This document shows, one piece after another, positions 20,316 through 28,879 of a stretch of DNA of 64,000 nt. This stretch comes from a beta proteobacterium AAP65 (GTDB lineage Bacteria > Pseudomonadota > Gammaproteobacteria > Burkholderiales > Burkholderiaceae_C), in contig LJHW01000006.1 of the NCBI GenBank assembly GCA_001295865.1, forward strand, positions 62,001 through 126,000, given 5' to 3'. Numbering within the stretch: position 1 is the stretch's first letter; each line of letters starts with the position of its first letter. The notes below the pieces were generated by a model. That model was given only the letters and a program-made list of their open reading frames with translations. It did not search any database and had not been told where the DNA came from. The position numbers were made by a program, and so were the translations under genes.

Positions 20316-21836
20316 ATGCCCTCGCCCCAACCCTACACCGACACCGCCGACATCGGCCACTGGATCCAGGGCGGCGCACAGCGCGGCACCGGCACACGCA
20401 GCCAGACCGTCTGGAACCCCGCCACCGGCACCGCAGCGCGCCGCGTGCTGCTGGCCGAAGCGGCCGATGTGGACGCCGCCGTCGCCGCCGCGGTGGCCGC
20501 ACAGCCAGCCTGGGGCGACACCCCGCCCATCCGCCGGGCGCGCGTGCTCAACAAGTTCCTCGAACTTATGAACCGCCACAAGGACACCCTGGCGGCCATG
20601 ATCACCGCCGAGCACGGCAAGGTGTTCACCGACGCCCAGGGCGAGGTGATGCGCGGCATCGACATCGTCGAGTTCGCTTGCGGCGCGCCGCAGCTGCTCA
20701 AGGGCGACCACACCGACCAGGTCTCCACCGGCATCGACAACTGGACGCTGCGCCAGCCCCTGGGCGTGGTGGCGGGCATCACGCCCTTCAACTTCCCTTG
20801 CATGGTGCCGTGCTGGATGTTCCCGGTGGCGCTGGCCTGCGGCAACGCTTTCATCCTGAAGCCCAGCGAGCGCGACCCGAGCCCGGCGCTGTTCATGGCG
20901 CAGCTGCTGAAGGAAGCCGGCCTGCCCGACGGCGTGTTCAGCGTGATCAACGGCGACAAGGTGGCGGTGGACGCGCTGCTCACCCACCCCGACGTGAAGG
21001 CGCTGAGCTTCGTGGGCAGCACGCCCATCGCCCAGTACATCTACGAGACCGGGGCTCACCACGGCAAACGTGTGCAGGCCCTGGGCGGCGCGAAGAACCA
21101 CATGGTGGTGATGCCCGACGCCAATCTGGACCAGGCGGTGGACGCGCTGATCGGTGCCGCCTACGGCAGCGCCGGCGAGCGCTGCATGGCCATCAGCGTG
21201 GCGGTGCTGGTGGGCGACGTGGCCGACAAGATCGTGCCCCTGCTCGCCGAGCGCGCGCAGGCGCTGAAGATCAAGAACGGCCTGGAACTCGATGCCGAGA
21301 TGGGCCCCATCGTCACGAAAGAAGCGCGCGACCGCATCGAGGGCTACATCGGCATCGGCGTGGAAGAAGGCGCGAAGCTCGTCGTCGACGGCCGTGGCCA
21401 CACCGTGGCGGGCTTCGAGGGCGGCTTCTTCACCGGCGGCACGCTCTTCGATCACGTGCAGCCCACGATGCGCATCTACAAAGAAGAGATCTTCGGCCCC
21501 GTGCTGGCCTGCGTGCGCGTGCCGGCCTTCGCCGACGCGCTGGCGCTCATCAACGCGCACGAGTTCGGCAACGGCGTGGCCCTGTTCACCAGCGACGGCG
21601 GCGTGGCGCGTGAGTTCAGCCGGCGTGTGCAGGTGGGCATGGTCGGCATCAACGTGCCCATCCCGGTGCCCATGGCCTGGCACGGTTTCGGTGGCTGGAA
21701 GAAGAGCCTCTTCGGCGACATGCACGCCTACGGCGAAGAGGGCGTGCGCTTCTATACCAAGCAAAAGAGCGTGATGCAGCGCTGGCCAGACAGCATCGGC
21801 AAGGGCGCCGAGTTCGTGATGCCCACGGCCAAGTAA
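20316..21836 (+). CDS. mmsA: CoA-acylating methylmalonate-semialdehyde dehydrogenase
   Basis: MmsA oxidises methylmalonate semialdehyde or malonate semialdehyde with NAD+ and CoA to propionyl-CoA or acetyl-CoA, in valine, inositol and beta-alanine breakdown. The 506 aa length fits the family. The catalytic Cys is in [12 protein letters not shown], the aldehyde-dehydrogenase NAD site in [14 protein letters not shown], and the family-typical [14 protein letters not shown] and [12 protein letters not shown] are present. GGAGA lies six bases before the ATG. No other valine-degradation gene is nearby; the strong leader terminator suggests control by premature termination, which is inference. Confidence 0.95.
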   Translation: MPSPQPYTDTADIGHWIQGGAQRGTGTRSQTVWNPATGTAARRVLLAEAADVDAAVAAAVAAQPAWGDTPPIRRARVLNKFLELMNRHKDTLAAMITAEHGKVFTDAQGEVMRGIDIVEFACGAPQLLKGDHTDQVSTGIDNWTLRQPLGVVAGITPFNFPCMVPCWMFPVALACGNAFILKPSERDPSPALFMAQLLKEAGLPDGVFSVINGDKVAVDALLTHPDVKALSFVGSTPIAQYIYETGAHHGKRVQALGGAKNHMVVMPDANLDQAVDALIGAAYGSAGERCMAISVAVLVGDVADKIVPLLAERAQALKIKNGLELDAEMGPIVTKEARDRIEGYIGIGVEEGAKLVVDGRGHTVAGFEGGFFTGGTLFDHVQPTMRIYKEEIFGPVLACVRVPAFADALALINAHEFGNGVALFTSDGGVAREFSRRVQVGMVGINVPIPVPMAWHGFGGWKKSLFGDMHAYGEEGVRFYTKQKSVMQRWPDSIGKGAEFVMPTAK

Positions 21837-21854
21837 GGTCTGGCCACGCTAACG

Positions 21855-23303
21855 ATGAAGCGCCGTCCCTTGCTCACCGCCGGCCTGCTGGCCGCTGCCA
21901 CGCCCTGGACGCGCGCCCAGGCCCCGGCGCCGGCTGCCGCTGCCGAGGCTGCGCCGGCCTACAGCCCGGCCGACCTGCAACACGCCGCGCGCCTGCGCGA
22001 TGCCGGCCTGGCCGACGGCGACGCCTGGCGCCTGGTGCAGCAGCTGTGCAACGAGGTCGGCCCGCGCCCGGCGGGCTCGCCCGGCGACGCCAAGGCCGTG
22101 GCCTGGGCGCAGCAGGCTTTGCGCGCCCTGCAATTGCAGAACGTGCGCGCCGAGCCCGTGCCGCTGCGCGTGTGGGTGCGCGGCCCGGCTTCGGCCGCCC
22201 TCGTGGCCCCGGTGGCCGAGCCGCTGGTGATGGTGGCGCTGGGCAACAGCGTGGCCACGCCCGAGGCCGGCATCGAGGCCGAGGTGGCCTGGTACCCCGA
22301 TTTCGCGGCGCTGGCGGCCGACACCAGCGAGCGCGCCCGCGGCCGCATCGTCTTCATCGACCAGAAAACCGAACGCTCGCGCGACGGCCGCGGCTACGGC
22401 GCCGCCGTGCCCGCGCGCAGCCGCGGCGCGGTGGAAGCGGCCAAGCGCGGCGCGTTGGCCCTGGGCATCCGCAGCATCGGTACCGACCGTGAGCGCATCG
22501 CCCACACCGGTGCCATGCGCTACGAGATCGGGCTGCCGCAGATCCCGGCCTTCGCCATCTCGGTGCCCGACGCCGAGCGCCTGGCCGCGCTGCAGGCCGG
22601 CGGCGCCACGCTGCGTTTGCGGGTGCAGTTGCAGTCGCGCAGCGGGGTGGAGGCGGTGTCGCACAACGTCATCGCCGAAGTACTGGGTGCGGAGCTGCCG
22701 GAAGAGATCGTGCTGCTGGGCGCCCACCTCGACAGCTGGGATCTCGGCGTCGGCGCGCTCGACGACGGCGCTGGCGTGGCCATCGTCAGCGCCGCCGCCG
22801 GCGTGCTGCAGCGCCTGGCCCAGCAGACCGGCCGCCGCCCGCGCCGCACCGTGCGCGTGGTGCTCTTCGCGAACGAAGAAAACGGTTTCGACGGCGCGCT
22901 GGCCTATGGCGACCGCTACAAGCAGCAGGTGCACCAGCTGGTGAGCGAAAGCGATTTCGGCGCTGGCGCGGTGTACGCGCTGCGCAGCCGTGTGCAGCCG
23001 CAGGCGCTGCCGCTCTTCGGCGCGCTGGCCGAGGTGCTGGCGCCGCTGGGCGTGGCCTGGCCTGAGGCCGGCCGCAACGAAGGCAGCCCGGGGCCCGATG
23101 CTGCGCTGCTGATGCGCCGCCACCGCTGGCCCGCGGTGCAGCTGGCGCAAGACGGCACGACCTACTTCGACGTGCACCACACCGTGCACGACACGCTGGA
23201 GCGCATCGTGCCGGCCGAACTGGCGCAGAACGTGGCCTGCTGGGCCGCCACGGCCTGGCTGGCGGCGCAATCGCCGCTGCGCTGGAGCGCGCCCGCGGCC
23301 TGA
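21855..23303 (+). CDS. Exported M28 family zinc metallopeptidase
   Basis: Secreted or periplasmic aminopeptidase/carboxypeptidase-like enzyme of 482 aa. A signal peptide covers residues 1-22 (MKRRPLLTAGLLAAATPWTRAQ), with a weak RR pair. A PA-like segment lies at about 120-200. The catalytic domain carries the two-zinc ligands of M28: His and Asp in LLGAHLDSWDLGVGALDDGAG, Glu-Glu in FANEENGFDG, a later Asp and the His of YFDVHHTVHDTLE. Substrate preference is not evident. It starts 18 bases after mmsA, so the two probably share a transcript without obvious metabolic link. Confidence 0.92.
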   Translation: MKRRPLLTAGLLAAATPWTRAQAPAPAAAAEAAPAYSPADLQHAARLRDAGLADGDAWRLVQQLCNEVGPRPAGSPGDAKAVAWAQQALRALQLQNVRAEPVPLRVWVRGPASAALVAPVAEPLVMVALGNSVATPEAGIEAEVAWYPDFAALAADTSERARGRIVFIDQKTERSRDGRGYGAAVPARSRGAVEAAKRGALALGIRSIGTDRERIAHTGAMRYEIGLPQIPAFAISVPDAERLAALQAGGATLRLRVQLQSRSGVEAVSHNVIAEVLGAELPEEIVLLGAHLDSWDLGVGALDDGAGVAIVSAAAGVLQRLAQQTGRRPRRTVRVVLFANEENGFDGALAYGDRYKQQVHQLVSESDFGAGAVYALRSRVQPQALPLFGALAEVLAPLGVAWPEAGRNEGSPGPDAALLMRRHRWPAVQLAQDGTTYFDVHHTVHDTLERIVPAELAQNVACWAATAWLAAQSPLRWSAPAA

Positions 23304-23366
23304 TTTCACGGCGCGGGCGGTGCGGCGGCGCCTGGCGCCGGCCTGGGGGCTCTTGAGTTGGCGAAG

Positions 23367-25076
23367 ATGCGCCGATATCCAGCCTATCGGCGTCTGGCCG
23401 AGCCCCCTGGCCTTTCCGTGCCCCAAGAAGCAAGCTCCTCCCCCGCGGCAGAACTCGAGCGCTGCCTGGCCCTGGCGGCTCCGGCCGGGTCTGCGCATGC
23501 CGATGTGGCGCTGTCGGCGGCCCGCCAGGCGCGCGCGCTGGCGCTGGCGCTGGGCCGCGACACCGAAGCCGGCCGGGCGGGCGTGTGGGCCTGCGCCCAC
23601 CTGCTGCGCCTGGGCCGCTACGAAGAGCTGCTGCAGGAAGCGGCCGTCGGCCGCCCGCTGGTGGCGCGCGCGGGCCTGGAGGCCGAGCTCCGCGAGTTGC
23701 TGCGCCTGCTCAGCCTGGCCGGCAGCGAAGCGGGCAACTTTGAAGTAGCGTTGAAAGCGGCGCAGGAGCTGGTGGCGCTGTCGGCCGAAGCCGGTGACGA
23801 CGCGGCGCTCACGGCAGCGCTGGCGCTGGCCGTCTGCTACGAGCGCATGGGCGATTCCTGGCAGGCCATGCGCCTGCTCGAAGAAGCCCTGCGCGACCAC
23901 GGACAGGCCGGCGCCGAGGCGCCCGAGTCCGTGCTCTTGCCGCTGCTGATGGCGAGCAACGGGCTGTGCGCCACGGCCCTGGGCATCGCGCACCGGCTGC
24001 TCGACCTGGACGACGCCGCCGAACTGCAGGCCGTGCTCGGCCTGGCCCGCCTGGCCGGCGAGCGCGCCAGCGAGCTGCTGGCCCGCATGCCCGACCCCGT
24101 CTACCGCGTGGCCGTGATGGGCAACCTCGGCGAGGTATTGATGTACCAGGGCGACCTGGCCGCCGCGGCGCCGCTGGTGCAGGGCGCCTACGAACACGCC
24201 CGGCGCCTGGGCCTGCGCGCCTACGCCTGGCGCATCCAGGCCACGCTGGGAGCGCTGCAGGTCGCGCAGGGCGAAGCGCTGGCGGCTCTGCACTCGATGC
24301 GCGAGCTGGTGGCCGAGATGGGCACGCAGGCGCCGCCGCAGACGCTGGTGCGCACGCACCACGTGGCCTACCGCGCCTGCAGCGCCCTGGGCCGTTGCGA
24401 CGATGCGCTGGGTCACTTCGAGGCCGCCGAACGCATCGAACGCCGCCGCACGATGGCGCAGCTGCGCGCGCAGTCGACACTCTTCGTCACCCGCACCGAG
24501 GCCCAGCGTGCGCAATGGCAGGCCGAGCAGGCCCGGCGCGAGGCGCAAGAGCAGCGTGAACGCGCCGCCGCCGCCGCCGAACACGCCGAACGCGACCCGC
24601 TCACCGGCCTGGGCAACCGCCGCCACCTGCAGACACGTTGCGCCGAGCTGCTGCGCGCGGCGCGGCGCCAGCAGCGCCCGCTGGCGCTGGCGCTGCTCGA
24701 CCTCGACCGCTTCAAGGACGTCAACGACACCCACGGGCATGCCGTCGGCGATGCCGTGCTCGTGGCCCTGGCCCAGCTGCTGCGCGAGAGCATGCGCACC
24801 GATGACGTGCTGGTGCGCCACGGCGGCGAGGAGTTCGTGCTCGTGCTGCCCGGCCTGGCCACCGAGGCCGCGGTGGAGGTGTGCGAACGCCTGCGCGAAC
24901 GTGTGGCGGCGTTTCCGTGGCAGCGCGATTGCGGCACCAGCGTGCCCGTCACCGCCAGCCTGGGCCTGGCGACGGCACCGGCCTACGAACTGGAAACCCT
25001 GCTGGCCCGCGCCGACGAGGCGCTCTACCGCGCCAAGTCCGCAGGCCGCAACCGCGTGCTGCTGGCGCCGGCCTGA
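23367..25076 (+). CDS. Diguanylate cyclase with N-terminal helical-repeat domain
   Basis: Predicted c-di-GMP synthase of 569 aa. The C-terminal GGDEF domain (about 410-565) has an active-site GGEEF (RHGGEEFVLVLPG), the Mg-binding DLDRFKDVNDTHGH and an intact inhibitory I-site RTDD five residues before GGEEF, so product feedback is likely. The first 370 residues are tandem TPR-like helices with no membrane segment, followed by a short coiled coil (about 375-410) leading to the GGDEF. It should therefore be a cytoplasmic, protein-regulated enzyme. The start is uncertain: a TTG at 23358 and internal GTG codons are alternatives. Confidence 0.92.
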   Translation: MRRYPAYRRLAEPPGLSVPQEASSSPAAELERCLALAAPAGSAHADVALSAARQARALALALGRDTEAGRAGVWACAHLLRLGRYEELLQEAAVGRPLVARAGLEAELRELLRLLSLAGSEAGNFEVALKAAQELVALSAEAGDDAALTAALALAVCYERMGDSWQAMRLLEEALRDHGQAGAEAPESVLLPLLMASNGLCATALGIAHRLLDLDDAAELQAVLGLARLAGERASELLARMPDPVYRVAVMGNLGEVLMYQGDLAAAAPLVQGAYEHARRLGLRAYAWRIQATLGALQVAQGEALAALHSMRELVAEMGTQAPPQTLVRTHHVAYRACSALGRCDDALGHFEAAERIERRRTMAQLRAQSTLFVTRTEAQRAQWQAEQARREAQEQRERAAAAAEHAERDPLTGLGNRRHLQTRCAELLRAARRQQRPLALALLDLDRFKDVNDTHGHAVGDAVLVALAQLLRESMRTDDVLVRHGGEEFVLVLPGLATEAAVEVCERLRERVAAFPWQRDCGTSVPVTASLGLATAPAYELETLLARADEALYRAKSAGRNRVLLAPA

Positions 25077-25092
25077 GCCGGCGCTCTCACCG

Positions 25093-27012
25093 TCAAGCGC
25101 CGATCACGCCGCCATCGAGCCGGCGTATCACCAGCGTGGCCGAGCGCGGCCGGCCGGCCGGGTTGAAGTCGGGCCAGTTCGAGAACTGGCGCGGGTTGCT
25201 GCCGTCGCGCGGCGCGCCCGAACCCGGGTGCTGGATGTTGACGAACATCGTGCGGCCGTCGGGTGCCCAGGTGGCACCCGTAAGCTCGCAGCGCTGCGGG
25301 CCGACGAGAAATCGCCGCACTTCGCCGCTGACCGGGTTGCAGGCCAGCAGCGCGTTGTTGCCCAGGCGCGCAAACTCGCCCTGGCTGCTGGCGCTGTGGT
25401 CGGTGCCTATCCACAGCACGCCGCGCTGGTCGAAGGCGATGGTGTCTGGTCCGGCCAGCGGATCACCCTTGATGTTGCCTTTGGCTTCGGGCCGCTCGTT
25501 GGCCGGGTCGCCGGCCAGCAGCAGGTGGTTCCAGACGAAGGTTTCGCTGGCGAAATCGAGCGCCTCTTTCCAGCGGATGATCTGGCCCATGGTGTTGCGC
25601 GCGCGCGGGTTGGCCGCGTCCACGCCCGGCCGGCCTGCGGCGCCGCGCTGGCTGTTGTTGGTGAGCGTGCAGTAGACCCAGCCCGAATTCGGGTCTATGG
25701 CCAGCCACTCGGGGCGGTCCATCTTGGTGGCGCCCAGCAGGTCGGCGGCCTGGCGCAACTTGATCACCACCTCGCCTTGGTCTGCAAAACCGTTGGCCGC
25801 CGTCAGCGGGCCCTGCCCGTGCACCACCGGCAGCCAGCGCCCGGTGCCGTCGGCGTTGAACTGCGCCACAAAAAGCGTGCCGTGGTCCAGCAGCGTGGCG
25901 TTGGCCTGCGCCGCCGTCTTGTCTTTGGTGGCGGGCTGGATCTTGTCGCGGCTGACGAACTTGTAGATGTATTCGAAAATGGCGTCTTCGCCCGAATACA
26001 CCACCGCGCGCCCGTCTTTCGTGACGGCCACCCAGGCGCCCTCGTGCGCCGCGCGGCCCAGCGCCGTGCGCTTGACGGGCGTGCTCTTGGGGTCCATCGG
26101 GTCGACCTCCACCACCCAGCCGAAACGGTTGGGCTCGTTGGGCGTGCGCACGGTGTCGAAGCGCGGGTCGAACTCGGGCCAGCGGTACCAGGTCGCCTGC
26201 TTGATGCCCCAGCGGCGCTCGTGCGCGGTGGGCACATCGCTGGCGGTGAAGTAGTTGGCCCAGTTCTCTTCGCCCGAGAGGTAGGTGCCCCAAGGCGTCA
26301 TGCCGCTGGCGCAGTTGGCGATGGTGCCCAGCACCGTCATGCCGCTGGGGTCGGCATTCGTGCGCATCAGCGGGTGGCCGGCTGCCGGGCCGCCGATGGC
26401 GAAGGGCGTGGTGGCTGTGATGCGGCGTGCGTAGCGCGAGGGCCGCACCATCTGCCAGCCGTCGGGGCGCTGTTCGATCTCGATGACGGTGATGCCGTGC
26501 GCGGCCTGCGCCTTGCGCACCTTGGCGGCCGTCCACGTGGCCTGGCCGTCGGGGTGCAGCAGGCCGTCGTCGGTGTATTCCTGGTTCAGGCACAGCAGCC
26601 CGCGGCGCGAGCCATCCAGCGGGTAGTAATGGATGCCGTCGTGGTGCATGCCGACTTGCAGGGCCTGCTCTTCAGCGCTGTTGCTGCCGTCGAACTTGAA
26701 GGCCGGCATCTGCCCGGCGATGCCCACCGGCTCGCCCCAGGGCGCCAGCACCTGCGCGGTGTAGCCCTCCGGCACCACCACGCGGTCGGCCACCGAAGCG
26801 CGCACCGGCTGGAAGCCGAGCGCGGGCCCGCTGGACGACCCGCCACCCCCCAGGCTGACCGAGCCGCAGCCGGCCAGCGGCGAGAGCAGGCCGCCCAGCG
26901 AGAGCCCCAGGCCGCCGCGCAGCCAGAGGCGCCGCTCGGGGTCGGAAACGTCGTGGATGCTGGGGTTGGAGGAGCGGTTGCTGTCCTCCATGGTGCTGAA
27001 GTCCTTGGGCAT
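25093..27012 (-). CDS. PhoX-like phosphatase (DUF839), predicted Tat lipoprotein
   Basis: Protein of 639 aa in the PhoX/DUF839 family of Ca- and Fe-dependent alkaline phosphatases. The N-terminus has a twin-arginine motif (ERRLWLRGGLGLSLGGLL) followed by a lipobox-like LAGC, so it is probably folded before export and then lipidated. The body has the expected beta-propeller style and conserved pieces such as NCASGMTPWGTYLSGEENWANYF, TKDGRAVVYSGEDAIFEYIYKFVS and the C-terminal GATWAPDGRTMFVNIQHPG. Phosphatase activity is inferred from family. No Pho-box is recognisable upstream. Confidence 0.9.
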   Translation of the reverse strand: MPKDFSTMEDSNRSSNPSIHDVSDPERRLWLRGGLGLSLGGLLSPLAGCGSVSLGGGGSSSGPALGFQPVRASVADRVVVPEGYTAQVLAPWGEPVGIAGQMPAFKFDGSNSAEEQALQVGMHHDGIHYYPLDGSRRGLLCLNQEYTDDGLLHPDGQATWTAAKVRKAQAAHGITVIEIEQRPDGWQMVRPSRYARRITATTPFAIGGPAAGHPLMRTNADPSGMTVLGTIANCASGMTPWGTYLSGEENWANYFTASDVPTAHERRWGIKQATWYRWPEFDPRFDTVRTPNEPNRFGWVVEVDPMDPKSTPVKRTALGRAAHEGAWVAVTKDGRAVVYSGEDAIFEYIYKFVSRDKIQPATKDKTAAQANATLLDHGTLFVAQFNADGTGRWLPVVHGQGPLTAANGFADQGEVVIKLRQAADLLGATKMDRPEWLAIDPNSGWVYCTLTNNSQRGAAGRPGVDAANPRARNTMGQIIRWKEALDFASETFVWNHLLLAGDPANERPEAKGNIKGDPLAGPDTIAFDQRGVLWIGTDHSASSQGEFARLGNNALLACNPVSGEVRRFLVGPQRCELTGATWAPDGRTMFVNIQHPGSGAPRDGSNPRQFSNWPDFNPAGRPRSATLVIRRLDGGVIGA

Positions 27013-27070
27013 GGCTCGCGGGGGTCAGATCGGGTCGAAACCCGGATTGTCCGCGCCCGTGGCCTGGGTC

Positions 27071-27562
27071 TCAGCCTTCGGCCACATGCCCCTTCATCTG
27101 CGCCTGCATCGTGGTGACCAGTTGGCCGAGCGCCGCGCCCCAGCCCTCGTGGAAGCCCATCTCGGCATGGCGCTGCGCGCCGGTTTCATCGGCGTGGATG
27201 GCGCGGGCCGTGTAGCGCGTGCCGCCGCCGGGCAGGGCTTCAAAACGCAGTTCGCAGGTGAACATCGGCGCGCCGTGAAAGTCGGCCTGCGGCGTGTAGC
27301 CCGGGCCCAGCGCCGAGGTCCACACCAGGCGGTGCGGCGCGTTCACCACGAGAAAGCAGCTGGTGCCCGCCATGCGCGTGCCGTCAGGCCCCTGCATCAC
27401 CGTGCCGAAGGCGCCGCCGGGCTGCAGGTCGATGTGCGCTTCCACCGTCTGCCAGGGCAGCGGGCAGAACCAGCGCTTGAGCAGTTCGGGCTCGGTCCAG
27501 GCGCGCCAGACGGCGGCTGGGGGCAAGGGCAAATCACGTTCCAGGACGAGGATGTTGGACAT
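27071..27562 (-). CDS. SRPBCC (AHSA1/START-like) domain protein
   Basis: Single-domain protein of 163 aa with the helix-grip lipid or ligand pocket fold of Aha1-type SRPBCC proteins. The signature LPLPPAAVWRAWTEPELLKRWFCP is at the N-terminus, and FHEGWGAALGQLVTTMQ is the family's C-terminal helix. Ligand unknown; these proteins often sit with ArsR regulators, and none is here. The ATG at 27562 is chosen because the domain starts three residues later; the frame continues 19 codons upstream without homology-like sequence. Confidence 0.88.
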   Translation of the reverse strand: MSNILVLERDLPLPPAAVWRAWTEPELLKRWFCPLPWQTVEAHIDLQPGGAFGTVMQGPDGTRMAGTSCFLVVNAPHRLVWTSALGPGYTPQADFHGAPMFTCELRFEALPGGGTRYTARAIHADETGAQRHAEMGFHEGWGAALGQLVTTMQAQMKGHVAEG

Positions 27563-27618
27563 GGCGCTGTGCCCCTGGCGTTGCGGTGGAGCGCCTGACT
27601 TTATGCCGTCCACCGCCA

Positions 27619-27643
27619 AAGAAAAGGGGCCTGTGCGGCCCCT
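27619..27643 (-). terminator. Intrinsic terminator of the PEP-CTERM gene at 27671
   Basis: On the minus strand a GGGGCC/GGCCCC stem (27626-27631 with 27637-27642) with a 5-base loop is followed by TTTTCTTT. It lies 28 bases past the stop of the PEP-CTERM gene. Confidence 0.7.
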
Positions 27644-27670
27644 GATCTATGTGCGGCAACGCCGCGCGGT

Positions 27671-28672
27671 TCAGCCCTGGCGGCGGCGGCGCAGGGCACC
27701 CAGGCCCAGCAAAGCCAGACCAGCCAAAGCTGCGCTGCCCGGCTCGGGGACGCCATTGGCGGGGGTGCTGCTGAAGCTGACGGTCGGCGGATCGTTCAGG
27801 CCGGTGTTGGGGCCGGTGCTGCCGAAGTCGATCGGGTCGCCATAAAACGCCCCGGCACGGCCCTTGAAGCAACTGGTCTCAGAGACGACGGCCAAGGAAG
27901 CAATCTCCGGCGCGTCGGTCGCCTGGGGCTGCGGGACGCCGTAGCAACCGTAGCCACCGTAGCCGTTGTAGCCACCACCCTCGGAGAAGTTGTAGGTGCC
28001 CACGTTCGCGAAGGCCGCGTCGCCCACCTCGGCCAGGATGTCGATGGACTGGCCGGCGGCCAGGGTGCCGATCTCGATCTCGTAGCTGCTGCCGCCCCAA
28101 TAGTAGTCGCCGTCGTCGATATAGGTGTCGGCAAAAGCCAGCGTGGTGCCGGTTTGCGTCAGCGAGACGCCGGCTTCGTTGCGCGTGAGCGAGGCGGCGG
28201 AATTGAACTTGACCGTATTGCCCACGGAGATGCGGGCCGCATAACTGGCCAGCAAGGACTCGCCACTGTTCAGCATCACGCCGCTGTCGAGGTAGGTGCT
28301 GATGCTGCCGCCGTAGATGAAGAACGACATCGTGTAGGTCTGCGCCACGCCGGTGTTGTTCGTCAGCGTGTACAGCAGCGACGATGTCGCCGCGGAAGAG
28401 GCCTTGCCGGTGGCGTCGCTGCGCACGGCGTAAGAGCCGTACTGGCTGGCAAACCCGTAGGCATTCGAGTTGCCCTCCGAGTCGGAGGCACTGCTGGACG
28501 AGCCGGCGTAACCGGTCTGGCCCGTTACCGGTGGCGGGGCGTCGTTCGTGCCGGGCACTTGCGCAATGGTGCTGGCCGTCAGGACGGGCGATGCCAGGGC
28601 CGGCAGGCCGTGCAGAGCTGCCAGAGCGCCGAGCGTCATCAGAGACAGGCGGTGTTTTTGTGCCAAGAACAT
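27671..28672 (-). CDS. PEP-CTERM sorting domain-containing protein
   Basis: Exported protein of 333 aa. It has a signal peptide (ending near LPALAS) and a full exosortase tail: VPEPGSAALAGLALLGLGALRRRRQG. The middle is rich in Ser, Thr, Gly and Tyr, with a Gly-Tyr-rich patch (about 228-245, GGGYNGYGGYGCYG) just before a Cys-containing segment. The composition suits a surface or matrix adhesin, but no enzymatic motif is visible. GGAG lies seven bases before the ATG and a plausible sigma-70 promoter lies upstream. It is divergent from the glycosyltransferase operon. Confidence 0.9.
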   Translation of the reverse strand: MFLAQKHRLSLMTLGALAALHGLPALASPVLTASTIAQVPGTNDAPPPVTGQTGYAGSSSSASDSEGNSNAYGFASQYGSYAVRSDATGKASSAATSSLLYTLTNNTGVAQTYTMSFFIYGGSISTYLDSGVMLNSGESLLASYAARISVGNTVKFNSAASLTRNEAGVSLTQTGTTLAFADTYIDDGDYYWGGSSYEIEIGTLAAGQSIDILAEVGDAAFANVGTYNFSEGGGYNGYGGYGCYGVPQPQATDAPEIASLAVVSETSCFKGRAGAFYGDPIDFGSTGPNTGLNDPPTVSFSSTPANGVPEPGSAALAGLALLGLGALRRRRQG

Positions 28673-28703
28673 GGATGCTCCTCGTTAGAAATGACTTTGA
28701 GCG

Positions 28704-28732
28704 GCTACAAAGCAATCAGCAGGCCACGTCAA
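28704..28732 (-). promoter_or_regulatory. Candidate sigma-70 promoter for the PEP-CTERM gene
   Basis: On the minus strand TTGACG (28732-28727) and TGTAGC (28709-28704) are spaced by 17 bases. The predicted start of transcription falls about 25 bases before the ATG at 28672. The -35 is good and the -10 weak. Confidence 0.4.
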
Positions 28733-28879
28733 CAAAGTGATGATTGACAAGGACTTGGCGACACGGGGGGGCGGCCGCGACGGCCCTCTGTCAAGAAGGT
28801 CGACACACCGAGCGACGGCGAGGTCAGGCTTCGAGCCCGTCCGGCCCGCCTTTAGCATCCGTCCAACTTGCCGACGATC

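Noticed and set aside
21849..24821. Long minus-strand frame of 990 codons opposite the M28 peptidase and GGDEF genes
   Set aside because: Shadow composition (Gln/His/Ala/Arg-rich) and it spans two unrelated sense genes.
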